Shown here piece by piece: positions 36,282-45,049 of a stretch of 64,000 bases of DNA; the stretch's first letter is position 1; each line of letters opens with the position of its first letter. The DNA lies in NCBI GenBank assembly GCA_944390675.1, contig CALXQR010000006.1, positions 1 through 64,000 of the forward strand. Direction: 5' to 3'. The DNA comes from an uncultured Burkholderiaceae bacterium. GTDB lineage: Bacteria; Pseudomonadota; Gammaproteobacteria; Burkholderiales; Burkholderiaceae_F. The position numbers were made by a program, and so were the translations under genes. The notes beneath the pieces were generated by a model, which saw only the letters and a program-made list of their open reading frames with translations, was not told where the DNA came from and did not search any database.

Positions 36282-38126
36282 ATGGAAAAATTTGCTTGGT
36301 TTAACGGTCAGAAGGTGGCTTTTGAAGAAGGGCAGACCATCTTAGAGGTTGCCAAGAAAGCCGATATTTTCATTCCGACGCTTTGCGCTTTTATGCCTTT
36401 GAACCACACGCCGGGCACCTGCAGAATGTGCCTTGTGGAAGTATTTGATGAAGGCGATGATACGGGCCGTGTTGTGACGGCCTGCACCACGCCCATCAAA
36501 GAAGGGCAGAGGATTTTCACGCGCAACGAACGCGTGCGTAAGATGCAGCAGCTTCAGATGCAGCTTCTTTTCGCTGATCACGACCAGGACTGCAAGAGCT
36601 GCTCGCGTCACGGCAATTGTGAATTGCAGGACGTCGCGCTTTTTATCGGCATGCCGCACCATTTAACGCAGCCGCAATTTATCGCGAAGCGCCCTTATGA
36701 CGCAAGCTCCATGGGCATTGTGCGAGATGTCAATAAGTGCATCCGCTGCGGACGCTGCGTCGAAGTGTGCCGTCAGGTGCAGGGGATCGGCGCCCTTACG
36801 ATCGATAACTTCGGCACCCAGGCGGGTGTGGCGATGACAGGTGCCAAGATCTGGGCCGATTCGGCCAAGTGCGTGCAGTGCGGTCAGTGCACGCTTGTCT
36901 GCCCGACAGGTGCCTTAAGCGAAAAAGATGAAACCGATCGTGTGCTTAACATGATCGACGATCCCGAAACGGTGACCATTGTTCAGATGGCCCCTGCCGT
37001 GCGCGTGACGCTTGGCGAAGAATTCGGGATGCCTGCGGGCGAAAACGTCGAACCTCTCATTGTTTACGCCTTAAAGCATATCGGCGTGGACTACGTGATG
37101 GACACGAACTTTGCCGCTGACGTTGTGATCATGGAAGAAGGCACGGAACTTCTTCAAAGACTTCGTGCGCGTAAAGAAGGCAAAGCCGCTGCGCTTCCGA
37201 TGTTTACTTCCTGCTGCCCGGGCTGGATCAACTATGTTGAAAAACATGTCCCGATGGTGATGGAGTATCTGTCGACCACGCGCTCGCCTCAGGCTGTGTT
37301 CGGCGCGCTTGCCAAAGCGCTTCTTCCGAAGAAGTTGGGCGTTGCCAAAGATAAACTTCGTGTGATCTCCATCATGCCCTGCACGGCAAAGAAAGGGGAG
37401 TCTCAGCGTCCCACTTTGGCTCGTGAAGACGGGCAGGATGTGGACGCAGTGCTGACCGTTCGTGAATTAGCCAAACTTCTTCGCCGCTGCGGCATGCATC
37501 TTAAAAACTGCAAACAGATGGCTCGCGACGAAGGGCTCTTTACCGATTACTCGGGTGCCGCGGCTATTTTCGGCACCACGGGCGGCGTGATGGAAGCAGC
37601 GGTGAGAACCGTGTATGCGATTACGCACAATGGCGAAAGCATGAAGCCCATGGTTTTTGAGCCTGCCCGCGGTCTTGAAGGCGTGAAGGAAACCTCAGCT
37701 GACTTAGGCGAACTCGGCACCATCCGCATCGCTATTGTCCACGGATTGGCAAGAACGCAAGCGTTACTTGAAAAGATGAGTAAGGGCGAAGCGGTTTATG
37801 ACTTTGTAGAAGTGATGGCTTGCCCCGGCGGCTGTATCGCTGGCGGCGGCACGCCCCGCAAAAAGAACAACTATCAGCCCTTTGCCAAGGCACGCCAGCA
37901 GGCGCTCTATAGAATTGACGCCGAGGACGCGGTGCGTGAATCGCATAAGAACCCTGAAATCGAGGCGCTTTACGCCAATGATCTTGGCGAGCCCGGCTCG
38001 CACTTAGCCCACGAGCTTTTGCACTGCGAATACCGCTCAAAGAAGACCGATAAACAGCCTTCGGATATCCGCAGACTCTGGCAGGCGTTAAGCGCCCGCT
38101 ATACGGCAGCGCCCAAAAAGCGCTAA
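36282..38126 (+). CDS. hydA: [FeFe] hydrogenase, multi-cluster cytosolic type
   Basis: Catalyses reversible H2 formation at an H-cluster. All three signature motifs are intact in the 614 residues: TSCCPGW (309-315), MPCTAKKGE (365-373) and EVMACPGGCIAGGG (510-523). The N-terminus carries a [2Fe-2S] domain (Cys35, 47, 50, 68), a His100/Cys104/107/113 cluster, and two [4Fe-4S] ferredoxin clusters (Cys153-163 and Cys197-207). No signal peptide is seen, so the enzyme is cytosolic. It follows the NuoF-GltD-like gene by 12 bases after AAGGAGAG. The maturases HydE, HydF and HydG, needed to build the cluster, are not in this window. Confidence 0.94.
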   Translation: MEKFAWFNGQKVAFEEGQTILEVAKKADIFIPTLCAFMPLNHTPGTCRMCLVEVFDEGDDTGRVVTACTTPIKEGQRIFTRNERVRKMQQLQMQLLFADHDQDCKSCSRHGNCELQDVALFIGMPHHLTQPQFIAKRPYDASSMGIVRDVNKCIRCGRCVEVCRQVQGIGALTIDNFGTQAGVAMTGAKIWADSAKCVQCGQCTLVCPTGALSEKDETDRVLNMIDDPETVTIVQMAPAVRVTLGEEFGMPAGENVEPLIVYALKHIGVDYVMDTNFAADVVIMEEGTELLQRLRARKEGKAAALPMFTSCCPGWINYVEKHVPMVMEYLSTTRSPQAVFGALAKALLPKKLGVAKDKLRVISIMPCTAKKGESQRPTLAREDGQDVDAVLTVRELAKLLRRCGMHLKNCKQMARDEGLFTDYSGAAAIFGTTGGVMEAAVRTVYAITHNGESMKPMVFEPARGLEGVKETSADLGELGTIRIAIVHGLARTQALLEKMSKGEAVYDFVEVMACPGGCIAGGGTPRKKNNYQPFAKARQQALYRIDAEDAVRESHKNPEIEALYANDLGEPGSHLAHELLHCEYRSKKTDKQPSDIRRLWQALSARYTAAPKKR

Positions 38127-38141
38127 AATGCACACCTGTCT

Positions 38142-38307
38142 CAGGGCGGGGTGAAATTCCCCACCGGTGGTGATAGTCCACGAGCGCGGACCGCGCGCCA
38201 AGTGTGTGCGGTCCGGTCAGCAGAATCGGTGAGATTCCGATACCGACGGTTAAAGTCCGGAAGAAAGAGCAATGCTTTCCTCTGTCGGGCGCAAATTCCT
38301 GCGCCCG
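38142..38307 (+). promoter_or_regulatory. FMN riboswitch (RFN element) controlling ribB
   Basis: The aptamer (38142-38270) contains AGGGCGGGGTGAAATTCCCC, ACCGGTGGTGATAGTCC, GGTCAGCAGAATCGGTGAGA, and CCGACGGTTAAAGTCCGG before GAAAGAG. A perfect hairpin CGGGCGCA (38286-38293)/TGCGCCCG (38300-38307) follows as part of the expression platform, and the ribB ribosome site lies about 35 bases further on. FMN binding should lower ribB expression. The aptamer begins only 16 bases after the hydA stop, so read-through from the hydrogenase operon is possible. Confidence 0.96.
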
Positions 38308-38357
38308 GCTCATCCCTGATGCGAATTTTTGAATTTCTATTAAGAAAGGATACTTTT

Positions 38358-39011
38358 ATGCATCAGTCTGAAAATCTTTTGGCGCAATACGGCGCCGACA
38401 GCTATTTGCGTGTCAAACGCGCCATTGCTGACCTTCGCGCCGGCCGCGGCGTCATGGTGGTTGATGACGAAAACCGTGAAAATGAAGGGGATTTGATCTT
38501 ATCAACGGACTTTTTGACCGTGGAGCAGATGGCGCTTATGATCCGCGCCTGCTCAGGCATCGTTTGCGTGTGCCTCCGAGACGAAGACTGCAAGCGTCTG
38601 GAGCTGCCGCAAATGGTTGAAAACAACACGAACACCCAGGGCACGGCCTTCTGTGTTTCGATTGAAGCGGCCCGCGGCTGCACGACGGGCGTGAGCGCCA
38701 AGGATCGTGTGACAACCATTAAAGCTGCGGCCAACCCCAACGGCAAACCCGAAGATCTCCTGCGTCCCGGTCACGTCTATCCGCTTCGCGCGCGTCCGAA
38801 CGGCGTTTTGGAGCGCCGCGGTCATACAGAAGCCACAGTTGATTTGATGCGCATTGCGGGTTTAAATCCCGCGGGCGTTCTCTGTGAACTCATGAACGAT
38901 GACGGCACGATGGCCAAACTCCCTCAGGTCTGTGAATTTGCAAACCTACATGGCCTTTGTGTGATCACCGTTGAAGACCTCGTGCGTTACCGCCAAGCTT
39001 TCAACTGCTGA
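38358..39011 (+). CDS. ribB: 3,4-dihydroxy-2-butanone-4-phosphate synthase
   Basis: Makes the four-carbon unit of riboflavin from ribulose 5-phosphate. The 217 residues equal the E. coli RibB length, so this is the stand-alone form without a GTP cyclohydrolase II domain. It has the acidic metal site [13 protein letters not shown] near the start, GIVCVCLRD, the TGVSAKDR loop and [14 protein letters not shown] 38358 follows AAGAAAGGA. Frames reading further upstream would run through the riboswitch and are rejected. Confidence 0.97.
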   Translation: MHQSENLLAQYGADSYLRVKRAIADLRAGRGVMVVDDENRENEGDLILSTDFLTVEQMALMIRACSGIVCVCLRDEDCKRLELPQMVENNTNTQGTAFCVSIEAARGCTTGVSAKDRVTTIKAAANPNGKPEDLLRPGHVYPLRARPNGVLERRGHTEATVDLMRIAGLNPAGVLCELMNDDGTMAKLPQVCEFANLHGLCVITVEDLVRYRQAFNC

Positions 39012-39032
39012 TCTCTACCTTGCCATCTCCAC

Positions 39033-39060
39033 AAGACCTAGCTGTAACCGGTTAGGTCTT
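39033..39060 (+). terminator. Terminator of ribB
   Basis: AAGACCTA (39033-39040)/TAGGTCTT (39053-39060), followed by TTTGTTT. Confidence 0.85.
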
Positions 39061-39183
39061 TTTGTTTATAGGGGTTAGGCTCTAAGGCTTTCTACTCAGG
39101 GCTAGTTGCTAATGAGTATTCACAATTGCGAGCCATTACGGGATAATGGGGGCGGTAGTAAAAACAAGTGGAGACATAACAAC

Positions 39184-39987
39184 ATGAAACGACGCTCACT
39201 GATTTCCCTTTGCCTGTGCGCAATTGCCGCCGGCGGCTTGCTTACGGCCTGTTCAGACAGCAGCACTCAAAACGGCGTACTCAAAGTCGGCGCTTCCCCC
39301 GTGCCGCACGCCGATATTCTGAAGGCCGCCCAGCCCATGCTCGCCAAAGAAGGCGTGAAGCTTGAAATCATCGAATTCACGGACTATGTTCAGCCCAACA
39401 TGGCGCTCGCCGATAAAGAGCTGGACGCGAACTTCTTCCAACACAAGCCCTATTTGGATAACTTCGCCAAAGAACGCAAGCTTCAGCTTTCCTCATTGGT
39501 GGCCGTGCACATCGAACCGATGGGCGTTTACTCCAAGAAAGTCAAAGACATTAAAGACGTCGCTAATGCCGCCAAAGTGGCCATTCCGAACGATCCGACC
39601 AATGGCGGCCGCGCTTTGAGAATCCTGGCTGATGCCGGGTTCTTTACGCTTAAGGACGGCGTGGGTGTGAACGGCACGCCCGCCGATATTGTTGCGAACC
39701 CCAAGCAAATTCAAATCGTTGAAATGGAAGCCGCCGTGCTGCCCCGCGCCTTGGACGACGTGGACTTTGCCGTTATCAATTCCAATTACGCCTTGGGCGT
39801 GAACCTCAACCCGATGAAGGATTCCCTTTACATGGAAAGTAAGGATTCGCCTTACGCTAACGTGGTGGCGATCCGCACGGGTGACAACCGCGAAGACTTA
39901 AAGAAGCTTGCTAAAGCGCTTACCTCGCCTGAAATGAAGAAATTCATTGAAGATAAGTATCAGGGTGCTGTGGTTCCCGCTTTCTAA
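39184..39987 (+). CDS. MetQ/NlpA family methionine-binding lipoprotein
   Basis: A 267-residue substrate-binding lipoprotein. The signal peptide ends in the lipobox LLTAC with Cys23 as the lipidated residue. The mature part has the NlpA features KVGASPVPHADIL, DYVQPNMALADKELDANFFQH and the YALGVNLNPMKDSLY stretch. Members usually bind methionine for the MetNI transporter. Neither metN nor metI is adjacent, since the ABC genes downstream are of the polar amino acid family and on the other strand. It is therefore an orphan binding protein here. ATG 39184 follows a weak GTGGAG. The gene ends at a strong terminator. Confidence 0.9.
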   Translation: MKRRSLISLCLCAIAAGGLLTACSDSSTQNGVLKVGASPVPHADILKAAQPMLAKEGVKLEIIEFTDYVQPNMALADKELDANFFQHKPYLDNFAKERKLQLSSLVAVHIEPMGVYSKKVKDIKDVANAAKVAIPNDPTNGGRALRILADAGFFTLKDGVGVNGTPADIVANPKQIQIVEMEAAVLPRALDDVDFAVINSNYALGVNLNPMKDSLYMESKDSPYANVVAIRTGDNREDLKKLAKALTSPEMKKFIEDKYQGAVVPAF

Positions 39988-40014
39988 AGCAGTCTTTTAA
40001 CAGACAACGAAAAA

Positions 40015-40053
40015 GGTGTTGAAGAGTCGGTTTTGACCGATTGATTCAACACC
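40015..40053 (+). terminator. Terminator of the metQ-like gene
   Basis: GGTGTTGAA (40015-40023)/TTCAACACC (40045-40053), with an inner TCGG/CCGA stem, followed by TTTTGTTTT. Confidence 0.88.
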
Positions 40054-40074
40054 TTTTGTTTTAGCCTCAAAAAA

Positions 40075-40094
40075 ATCCCCGCCGGGGCGGGGAT
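40075..40094 (-). terminator. Terminator of the amino acid ABC operon
   Basis: ATCCCCGCC (40075-40083)/GGCGGGGAT (40086-40094). On the minus strand it is followed by a run of T, 24 bases past the ATPase stop codon. Confidence 0.82.
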
Positions 40095-40117
40095 CATCAA
40101 AAAATGCGTTTAGTGTT

Positions 40118-40855
40118 TTAAAGAACGCGCTTTAAGAAGGCACGTGTACGAGCTTCCTTCGGATTAACTAAAACATCTTCAGGGGAACCTTGTTCAACAA
40201 TCACGCCGCCGTCCATGAAAATGACACGATCGGCCACTTCACGGGCAAAAGTGATTTCGTGCGTCACCACAATCATCGTCATGCCGTCATCGGCCAAGGC
40301 CTTCATAACGGCAAGCACTTCGCCCACCAATTCCGGGTCTAGCGCAGAAGTCGGTTCGTCAAACAAAATGACTTTCGGATCCATGGCAAGCGTTCGGGCA
40401 ATTGCCACGCGCTGCTGCTGACCGCCTGAGAGCCTCACAGGGTACTGATCTGCCTTGTCGGCCAAACCCACGCGTTCCAACGTTTCAAGCGCGCGTTTTT
40501 TAGCCTCAGCGCTTGATTTTCCGCTCACAACCATCTGCCCGAGCATCACGTTTTCAATCACTGTTTTATGCGGCCAGAGATTGAAACGCTGAAAGACCAT
40601 GCCCAAATGTTCACGAACCTTATTGATATTGACTTTACGATCCGTGATTTCCTGGCCCGCCACCTTAATAGAACCGGAATCGGCGTCTTCAAGCGCGTTA
40701 ATGCAGCGAAGCATGGTGGATTTGCCGGAACCCGACGGCCCCAACACAACCACTTTTTCGCCGCGACGGACTGTCAGATCAATGCCCTTGAGTACTTCAA
40801 GCGGCCCGTAGTTTTTATGCAGATCGCGAATTTCAACAACCACTTCGTTACTCAT
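40118..40855 (-). CDS. Polar amino acid ABC transporter, ATP-binding subunit
   Basis: A 245-residue ATPase of the GlnQ/HisP family that powers import. The Walker A is GPSGSGKST, the signature LSGGQQQR and the Walker [15 protein letters not shown], with the switch histidine in VVTHEIT. The first codons overlap the permease stop by 4 bases, so the two are translationally coupled. It is last of the minus-strand SBP-permease-ATPase operon. Confidence 0.96.
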   Translation of the reverse strand: MSNEVVVEIRDLHKNYGPLEVLKGIDLTVRRGEKVVVLGPSGSGKSTMLRCINALEDADSGSIKVAGQEITDRKVNINKVREHLGMVFQRFNLWPHKTVIENVMLGQMVVSGKSSAEAKKRALETLERVGLADKADQYPVRLSGGQQQRVAIARTLAMDPKVILFDEPTSALDPELVGEVLAVMKALADDGMTMIVVTHEITFAREVADRVIFMDGGVIVEQGSPEDVLVNPKEARTRAFLKRVL

Positions 40856-41601
40856 TTGTCATCTCCTTTGCCCAAACGCTTTTCCATTTCACGGATGAGA
40901 TAGGCAAGACCCAAGGTCATGACCCAGTACATAAGAGAAATCGTGAGATACGGCTCCCAGTAGCGAGCCGAAGCACCGGCCACGGTGCGGGCGGCGTACG
41001 CAAGTTCCGTCAAGCCGATCGCGGAGACCAGAGACGAGTCCTTCAAAATGGCGATAGCATTGTTACCTAAGGCCGGGAGCATACGGCGGAAAGCCTGCGG
41101 CATGATGATATGGCGCATCGTTTGCCACCAGGTCATGCCGATTGAGCGGGCGGCTTCTGTTTGGCCTTTATCGAGCGATTGAATGCCTGCGCGGAATACT
41201 TCGCTCATGTAAGCGCCTGCATTTAAGGTGATTGCAAAAAAACCTGCGAGAAAAGCGCCGTAGCTGCTGCGAATTTCACGGGCAAGCGCTCCGTCGATAA
41301 TAAGGCCGTCGACCGGGTGGATGAAAATCGGCAGCACGGCGAAATACATCAGGAAAATCTGCACAAAGAGCGGCGTGCCGCGGAAAAAGCTCACCCAAAT
41401 CGTCACCGGCCAGCGCACGCCGTAATAAAGGATTGACTTCCATGGATCGTGCCTCGCGCTTGCCATGCGGGCCATGCCGAGAATCATCCCGAGAATAATT
41501 CCGAAAAACACGCACCCAATGGTCAGTTCAATTGTGATTTCTGCGCCTTCGATAAACAGCGGCCAGTATTCAGCCAATACGTCAAAACGAAAACCGCCCA
41601 T
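40852..41601 (-). CDS. Polar amino acid ABC transporter, permease subunit
   Basis: A 249-residue membrane subunit of the His/Glu/Gln/Arg permease family. It has about five membrane segments, and the cytosolic coupling loop reads [21 protein letters not shown], the EAA motif that contacts the ATPase. Only one permease gene is present, so the transporter should use a homodimer. It sits between the attenuator hairpin and the ATPase gene. Confidence 0.95.
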   Translation of the reverse strand: MGGFRFDVLAEYWPLFIEGAEITIELTIGCVFFGIILGMILGMARMASARHDPWKSILYYGVRWPVTIWVSFFRGTPLFVQIFLMYFAVLPIFIHPVDGLIIDGALAREIRSSYGAFLAGFFAITLNAGAYMSEVFRAGIQSLDKGQTEAARSIGMTWWQTMRHIIMPQAFRRMLPALGNNAIAILKDSSLVSAIGLTELAYAARTVAGASARYWEPYLTISLMYWVMTLGLAYLIREMEKRLGKGDDK

Positions 41602-41627
41602 TATTCTTACCTCTTTTATCTGAAAAA

Positions 41628-41657
41628 CCCGACAACGTCTCTGTGAACGTTGTCGGG
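41628..41657 (-). terminator. Intercistronic attenuator between the binding-protein and permease genes
   Basis: A perfect 11-base stem CCCGACAACGT (41628-41638)/ACGTTGTCGGG (41647-41657). On the minus strand it is followed by TTTTTCAG. It lies inside the operon, after the binding-protein gene, and should let only part of the transcripts continue, giving an excess of binding protein over membrane subunits. Confidence 0.85.
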
Positions 41658-41682
41658 GAGTTTCACTCAGCTGTTTTATGTA

Positions 41683-42489
41683 TTACTTGATCGGCAATTG
41701 GGGAACGGGGGTGTTTTCACCGAACCACTTCTTGTAGACCTTGGCGTAGGCACCCGATTCAATCGTCTTCTTCAAACCGGCGTTGATTTGATCGAGCAAT
41801 TCCTTATTGCCTTTGCGAACAGCGATGCCGAAGTATTGATCTTCAAAGCTCGGGTCGCGCGTCATGTTGAATTGCTTATCCGGGTTTTGAGCAGCGTAGT
41901 AGGCAAACACACCCACGTCACCGATAGCGGCGTCAACACCGCCCGCGGAGAGTTCTTCCAAGGCAAGCGGCGTATTGTCAAAGCGCTTGATGTTCTTACT
42001 TGCTTTGCCGAAAACCTTCGTAGCGGCGATGTCGCCTGCGGAATTGGCCACCACGGAAACATTCTTGCCCTTCAAGTCGTTAATGGAGTTGATCTTCAAG
42101 TTCTTTTGCGTGAGGATCAATTGGTGCGCGGCAAAGTAGGGCAGAGAGAAGTCAACCGCTTCCTGACGCTGCGGTGTGATCGTAATGCCGCTCATGATCA
42201 TGTCGCGGTCGCCGTTTTTGACGGATTCAAAAATCACGCCAAAGAGCGTATTGATAAATTCAACCTTAAAGCCTTGAGCCTTCGCGATTTCCTTCATAAG
42301 ATCGATATCAAAACCCACAATTTCCTTGTTGGGGTTTTGGAATTCAAACGGGCGGTAGGTGGCGCCGGTGCCGACGGTGTAGGTCGGGACTTCCTTGGCG
42401 GCGGCCGTCTGATCAGCCATCACGCCGCAGGAAAAGCCTGCGCAGGCAAGAGCAATAGAGGCAGAAACGATGACGTGTTTAAAGGACAT
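41683..42489 (-). CDS. Polar amino acid ABC transporter, periplasmic substrate-binding protein
   Basis: A 268-residue family 3 solute-binding protein with a signal peptide (about residues 1-26, cleaved near VMADQ). The mature part shows YRPFEFQNPNKEIVGFDIDLMKEIA, DMIMSGITITPQR, a VDFSLPY stretch and a C-terminal KWFGENTP. The arginine in TPQR normally holds the carboxylate of the ligand. Whether the ligand is glutamine, arginine or another amino acid cannot be decided. It is first gene of the operon. Confidence 0.94.
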   Translation of the reverse strand: MSFKHVIVSASIALACAGFSCGVMADQTAAAKEVPTYTVGTGATYRPFEFQNPNKEIVGFDIDLMKEIAKAQGFKVEFINTLFGVIFESVKNGDRDMIMSGITITPQRQEAVDFSLPYFAAHQLILTQKNLKINSINDLKGKNVSVVANSAGDIAATKVFGKASKNIKRFDNTPLALEELSAGGVDAAIGDVGVFAYYAAQNPDKQFNMTRDPSFEDQYFGIAVRKGNKELLDQINAGLKKTIESGAYAKVYKKWFGENTPVPQLPIK

Positions 42490-42876
42490 TTTGTACTCCG
42501 GTATCAGTTAATTGATCGAGATGGAAAATCGTTTTTCCTATTTCGATAAATTATGGTGATTTTGGATTTCTGCACAAGTTGAATTTTTTCAAAAGGATCA
42601 AAAAGTTAGGCACCTTTGCTTAGACGAAAAAATGAAAACAAAAGCCAACTTTTTGTCGACTTTTTTGGGACTTGGGGCGCCGAATTTAAAAAGCTTTTTT
42701 AATGAAAGAGTTACAGAAACAGCTTGGAGTTCAAGCTGTCTATCGTCGACAATTTGATCCAATAAATCTAAAAAATACGAGGCGCTTGAAAGCGAAAAAA
42801 TCAGTCAGTAAAGGGGAGAAAAGAAAGAGGGACGTGACAGTCTTCAGAGAGAAGGTATCAGCGTCCCCGGAATTGA
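42490..42876. other. 387-base intergenic region upstream of the ABC operon
   Basis: No gene is seen. It holds the presumed promoter of the minus-strand ABC operon near its left end. There is a near-palindrome around AAAAAGCTTTTT (42688-42699) and a perfect hairpin ACAGCTTG (42719-42726)/CAAGCTGT (42732-42739). A probable terminator of the aldo/keto reductase gene is formed by GGGACG (42829-42834)/CGTCCC (42862-42867), followed on the minus strand by TCTTTCTTTTC. Confidence 0.5.
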
Positions 42877-43728
42877 TCAGAAACTCACATGATCGGGTTC
42901 AAGTCCCGAGAAAGCCATCATGGGCATCGTATCCAACGCATGAATATCGTCGTCGGTCAGATCAAAGTCAAAACTTTCCAGATTTTCCTTTTGATGCTCA
43001 GGAGTCAATGCGCGGGTAACAGGAATCACGTTGTGGTGCCAGCACCAGCGCAGGATCACCTGAGCGACAGGGCGCTCGTAATGCGAGGCGATTTCCTTAA
43101 TCAGAGGCTCGTCTAAAAGCACACCGTGTCCGAGAGGCGACCAAGCTTCAATGGCAATGCCTTGCTTTTTGCAGAACGCGACCGTTGTCTTTTGCATGTA
43201 GCCCGGATGAAATTCGAGCTGATTGACCGCAGGTTTGACGTTCGCACGAGCAAGAAAACTCACCAAATGGTGCATTTGGAAGTTGGAGACACCGATCGCT
43301 TTGACGAGCCCTTCTTCATAGAGCTTTTCAAAGGCGCGCCAAGTGCCGATATTGACGCTTTGCCAGGAAAGGGGATCACCCTTGGTGAAAGGCCAATGAA
43401 TCAGGTAGCAGTCAAGGTAATCAAGCTGCAGCGTTCTGAGCGACTCTTCAAAGGCGTGCATGACGGAATCATAAGTGCGGTTGGCAGCCCAGCACTTCGA
43501 AGAAATGAATAGCTCAGAGCGCTTTACACCGCTTCTGCGGATAGCCTCGCCCACAGAGGTTTCATTTTCGTAGATGGCCGCTGTGTCGATATAACGAAAT
43601 CCCAAGCCAATAGCTTCTGCAATGGATTGGACCAAATTCTCAGAGGCGGGGATTTGCCAGGTTCCGAGGCCGATCGGGGGAATCTTTACGCCGTTATTGA
43701 GTTTAATCTTCTCAAGCTTTGTTCTCAT
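42877..43728 (-). CDS. Aldo/keto reductase
   Basis: A 283-residue NADPH-dependent reductase of small aldehydes and ketones, with a TIM-barrel fold. It shows the family start GVKIPPIGLGTWQ, the catalytic Asp and Tyr in FRYIDTAAIYENE, Lys in ISSKCW and His in DCYLIHWPF. It also has KAIGVSNF and the C-terminal cofactor segment VIPVTRALTPEHQKENL. In that segment the usual KS becomes TR, which may alter NADPH binding. ATG 43728 follows AAAGGGG. An earlier ATG at 43743 lacks this and overlaps the ribosome site. It stands alone. Confidence 0.93.
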   Translation of the reverse strand: MRTKLEKIKLNNGVKIPPIGLGTWQIPASENLVQSIAEAIGLGFRYIDTAAIYENETSVGEAIRRSGVKRSELFISSKCWAANRTYDSVMHAFEESLRTLQLDYLDCYLIHWPFTKGDPLSWQSVNIGTWRAFEKLYEEGLVKAIGVSNFQMHHLVSFLARANVKPAVNQLEFHPGYMQKTTVAFCKKQGIAIEAWSPLGHGVLLDEPLIKEIASHYERPVAQVILRWCWHHNVIPVTRALTPEHQKENLESFDFDLTDDDIHALDTMPMMAFSGLEPDHVSF

Positions 43729-43887
43729 GATTGCCCCTTTCATGTATAGCTACTTATTGATTGTAGGACCGAAGATGAAGAGCTTATTTGTTTAAAGCCA
43801 AACTTCAGATATAAAGAAAAGAAAAATCAATGTTCTTTAGATTTAGTCAAAAGTCTGTTTAGAATAGGCGCTTGAAGGAAAAGATTT

Positions 43888-44814
43888 ATGGTTCAGGATT
43901 TTGATTTCTTTTTGCTCTTGAGCGCGCTTGCGGTGCTTTTGGTGCTGTGGCTTATGGTTCGCACGTTCCGAGGCACGAGAAGCAGTAAAAAATCGCAAAA
44001 TACTATCAATGCAAAGACCGGCGAAATAAAAGCCCATCGGGCACGTCCTGAACGCATTAAAAGCCGAAAGCCTCAGCCTCATATTGAAATGCCCAAAGAA
44101 GAAAAAAAGCCGCCTCGCGTCACAGCTTTAATCTTTACAAATGCTCAATCAAAGCCTTTTGCCGTCATCCAACTCTCAACTGTCGGCGCTCAGCCCTGGG
44201 GCGAAGAGACATTCAAACTTTCTGAGAACCTTCAGAACTTTTTGAATCGTTTCTTAAAGCCCGAAGATAACGAATCTGTTCTTATTCATATCTGTCAGGC
44301 GCTCTGTGAAACGGACGAGCTTTCTGCCGTGGCCGTCAACGAAAACGGGGAGCGGATGGGCGAGGCGATGCCTGTCGGTCTGACCGTTCGCGATTTCCCT
44401 CTCTATGAAGAGATTCAATCAAAAGAGTTCTCAGAATGGCTTTTGTCAGCCCTCCAAGCGCAGTATCGCGAGCGCTTTATGAAGCTTGATCCCTCACAGA
44501 TGGCTCAGCTAATTAAAGCCGAATACATGTACACGAACTTTCCTGCAAGTGAAGTAACCTCTGAGGCTTCTTTAGCCGCGGCATTTTTATTGCTGACAAA
44601 GATTCTTTCCAATAGTGATTTTGCGACGCGCTCGGCGCTTTGGAATTGTTACTGGAAGCTCTTAGAAAACAATAACTTTGACAATGATGAGACGCTTAAT
44701 CGTTTCGAACGTCTTGTGATTTCACAAACATTTGTCCAAACGCAAAAGTTGCCGTTTTTGCTTATTCAGACCCCAACTAGTAGTGGCAATTGTTATAAAG
44801 CCCTGAATTATTAG
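43888..44814 (+). CDS. Unknown protein with an N-terminal membrane anchor
   Basis: A 308-residue protein I do not recognise. One hydrophobic segment (about residues 7-25) is followed by a very basic stretch (about 26-75, rich in K, R and S). Then comes a mixed soluble domain with many L, E and F and no cysteine cluster or known catalytic motif. By the positive-inside rule the soluble part should face the cytosol. GAAGGAAAAG precedes ATG 43888. It has no operon partner: 235 bases separate it from the symporter gene. Confidence 0.75.
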   Translation: MVQDFDFFLLLSALAVLLVLWLMVRTFRGTRSSKKSQNTINAKTGEIKAHRARPERIKSRKPQPHIEMPKEEKKPPRVTALIFTNAQSKPFAVIQLSTVGAQPWGEETFKLSENLQNFLNRFLKPEDNESVLIHICQALCETDELSAVAVNENGERMGEAMPVGLTVRDFPLYEEIQSKEFSEWLLSALQAQYRERFMKLDPSQMAQLIKAEYMYTNFPASEVTSEASLAAAFLLLTKILSNSDFATRSALWNCYWKLLENNNFDNDETLNRFERLVISQTFVQTQKLPFLLIQTPTSSGNCYKALNY

Positions 44815-45049
44815 GATAAATCAAGGTTTTTATAGCGTCTTTACAAATCAGACATCGGATAAATTCCAAAGTAGTTAGGGTTTCTACCTACTTCCGAATT
44901 TTACATTTTGATACTACATTGAATTCAAGAGATTGAAACCCTACGTTTCGGCTCGTTAATACCGTGTGCAGAGTTGTGTTTCTGCGTTGTTACGGCGCTC
45001 AAAAACGACCGCTCGCGATAATAAATATAAATCTGGAAAGGAGAATGCA

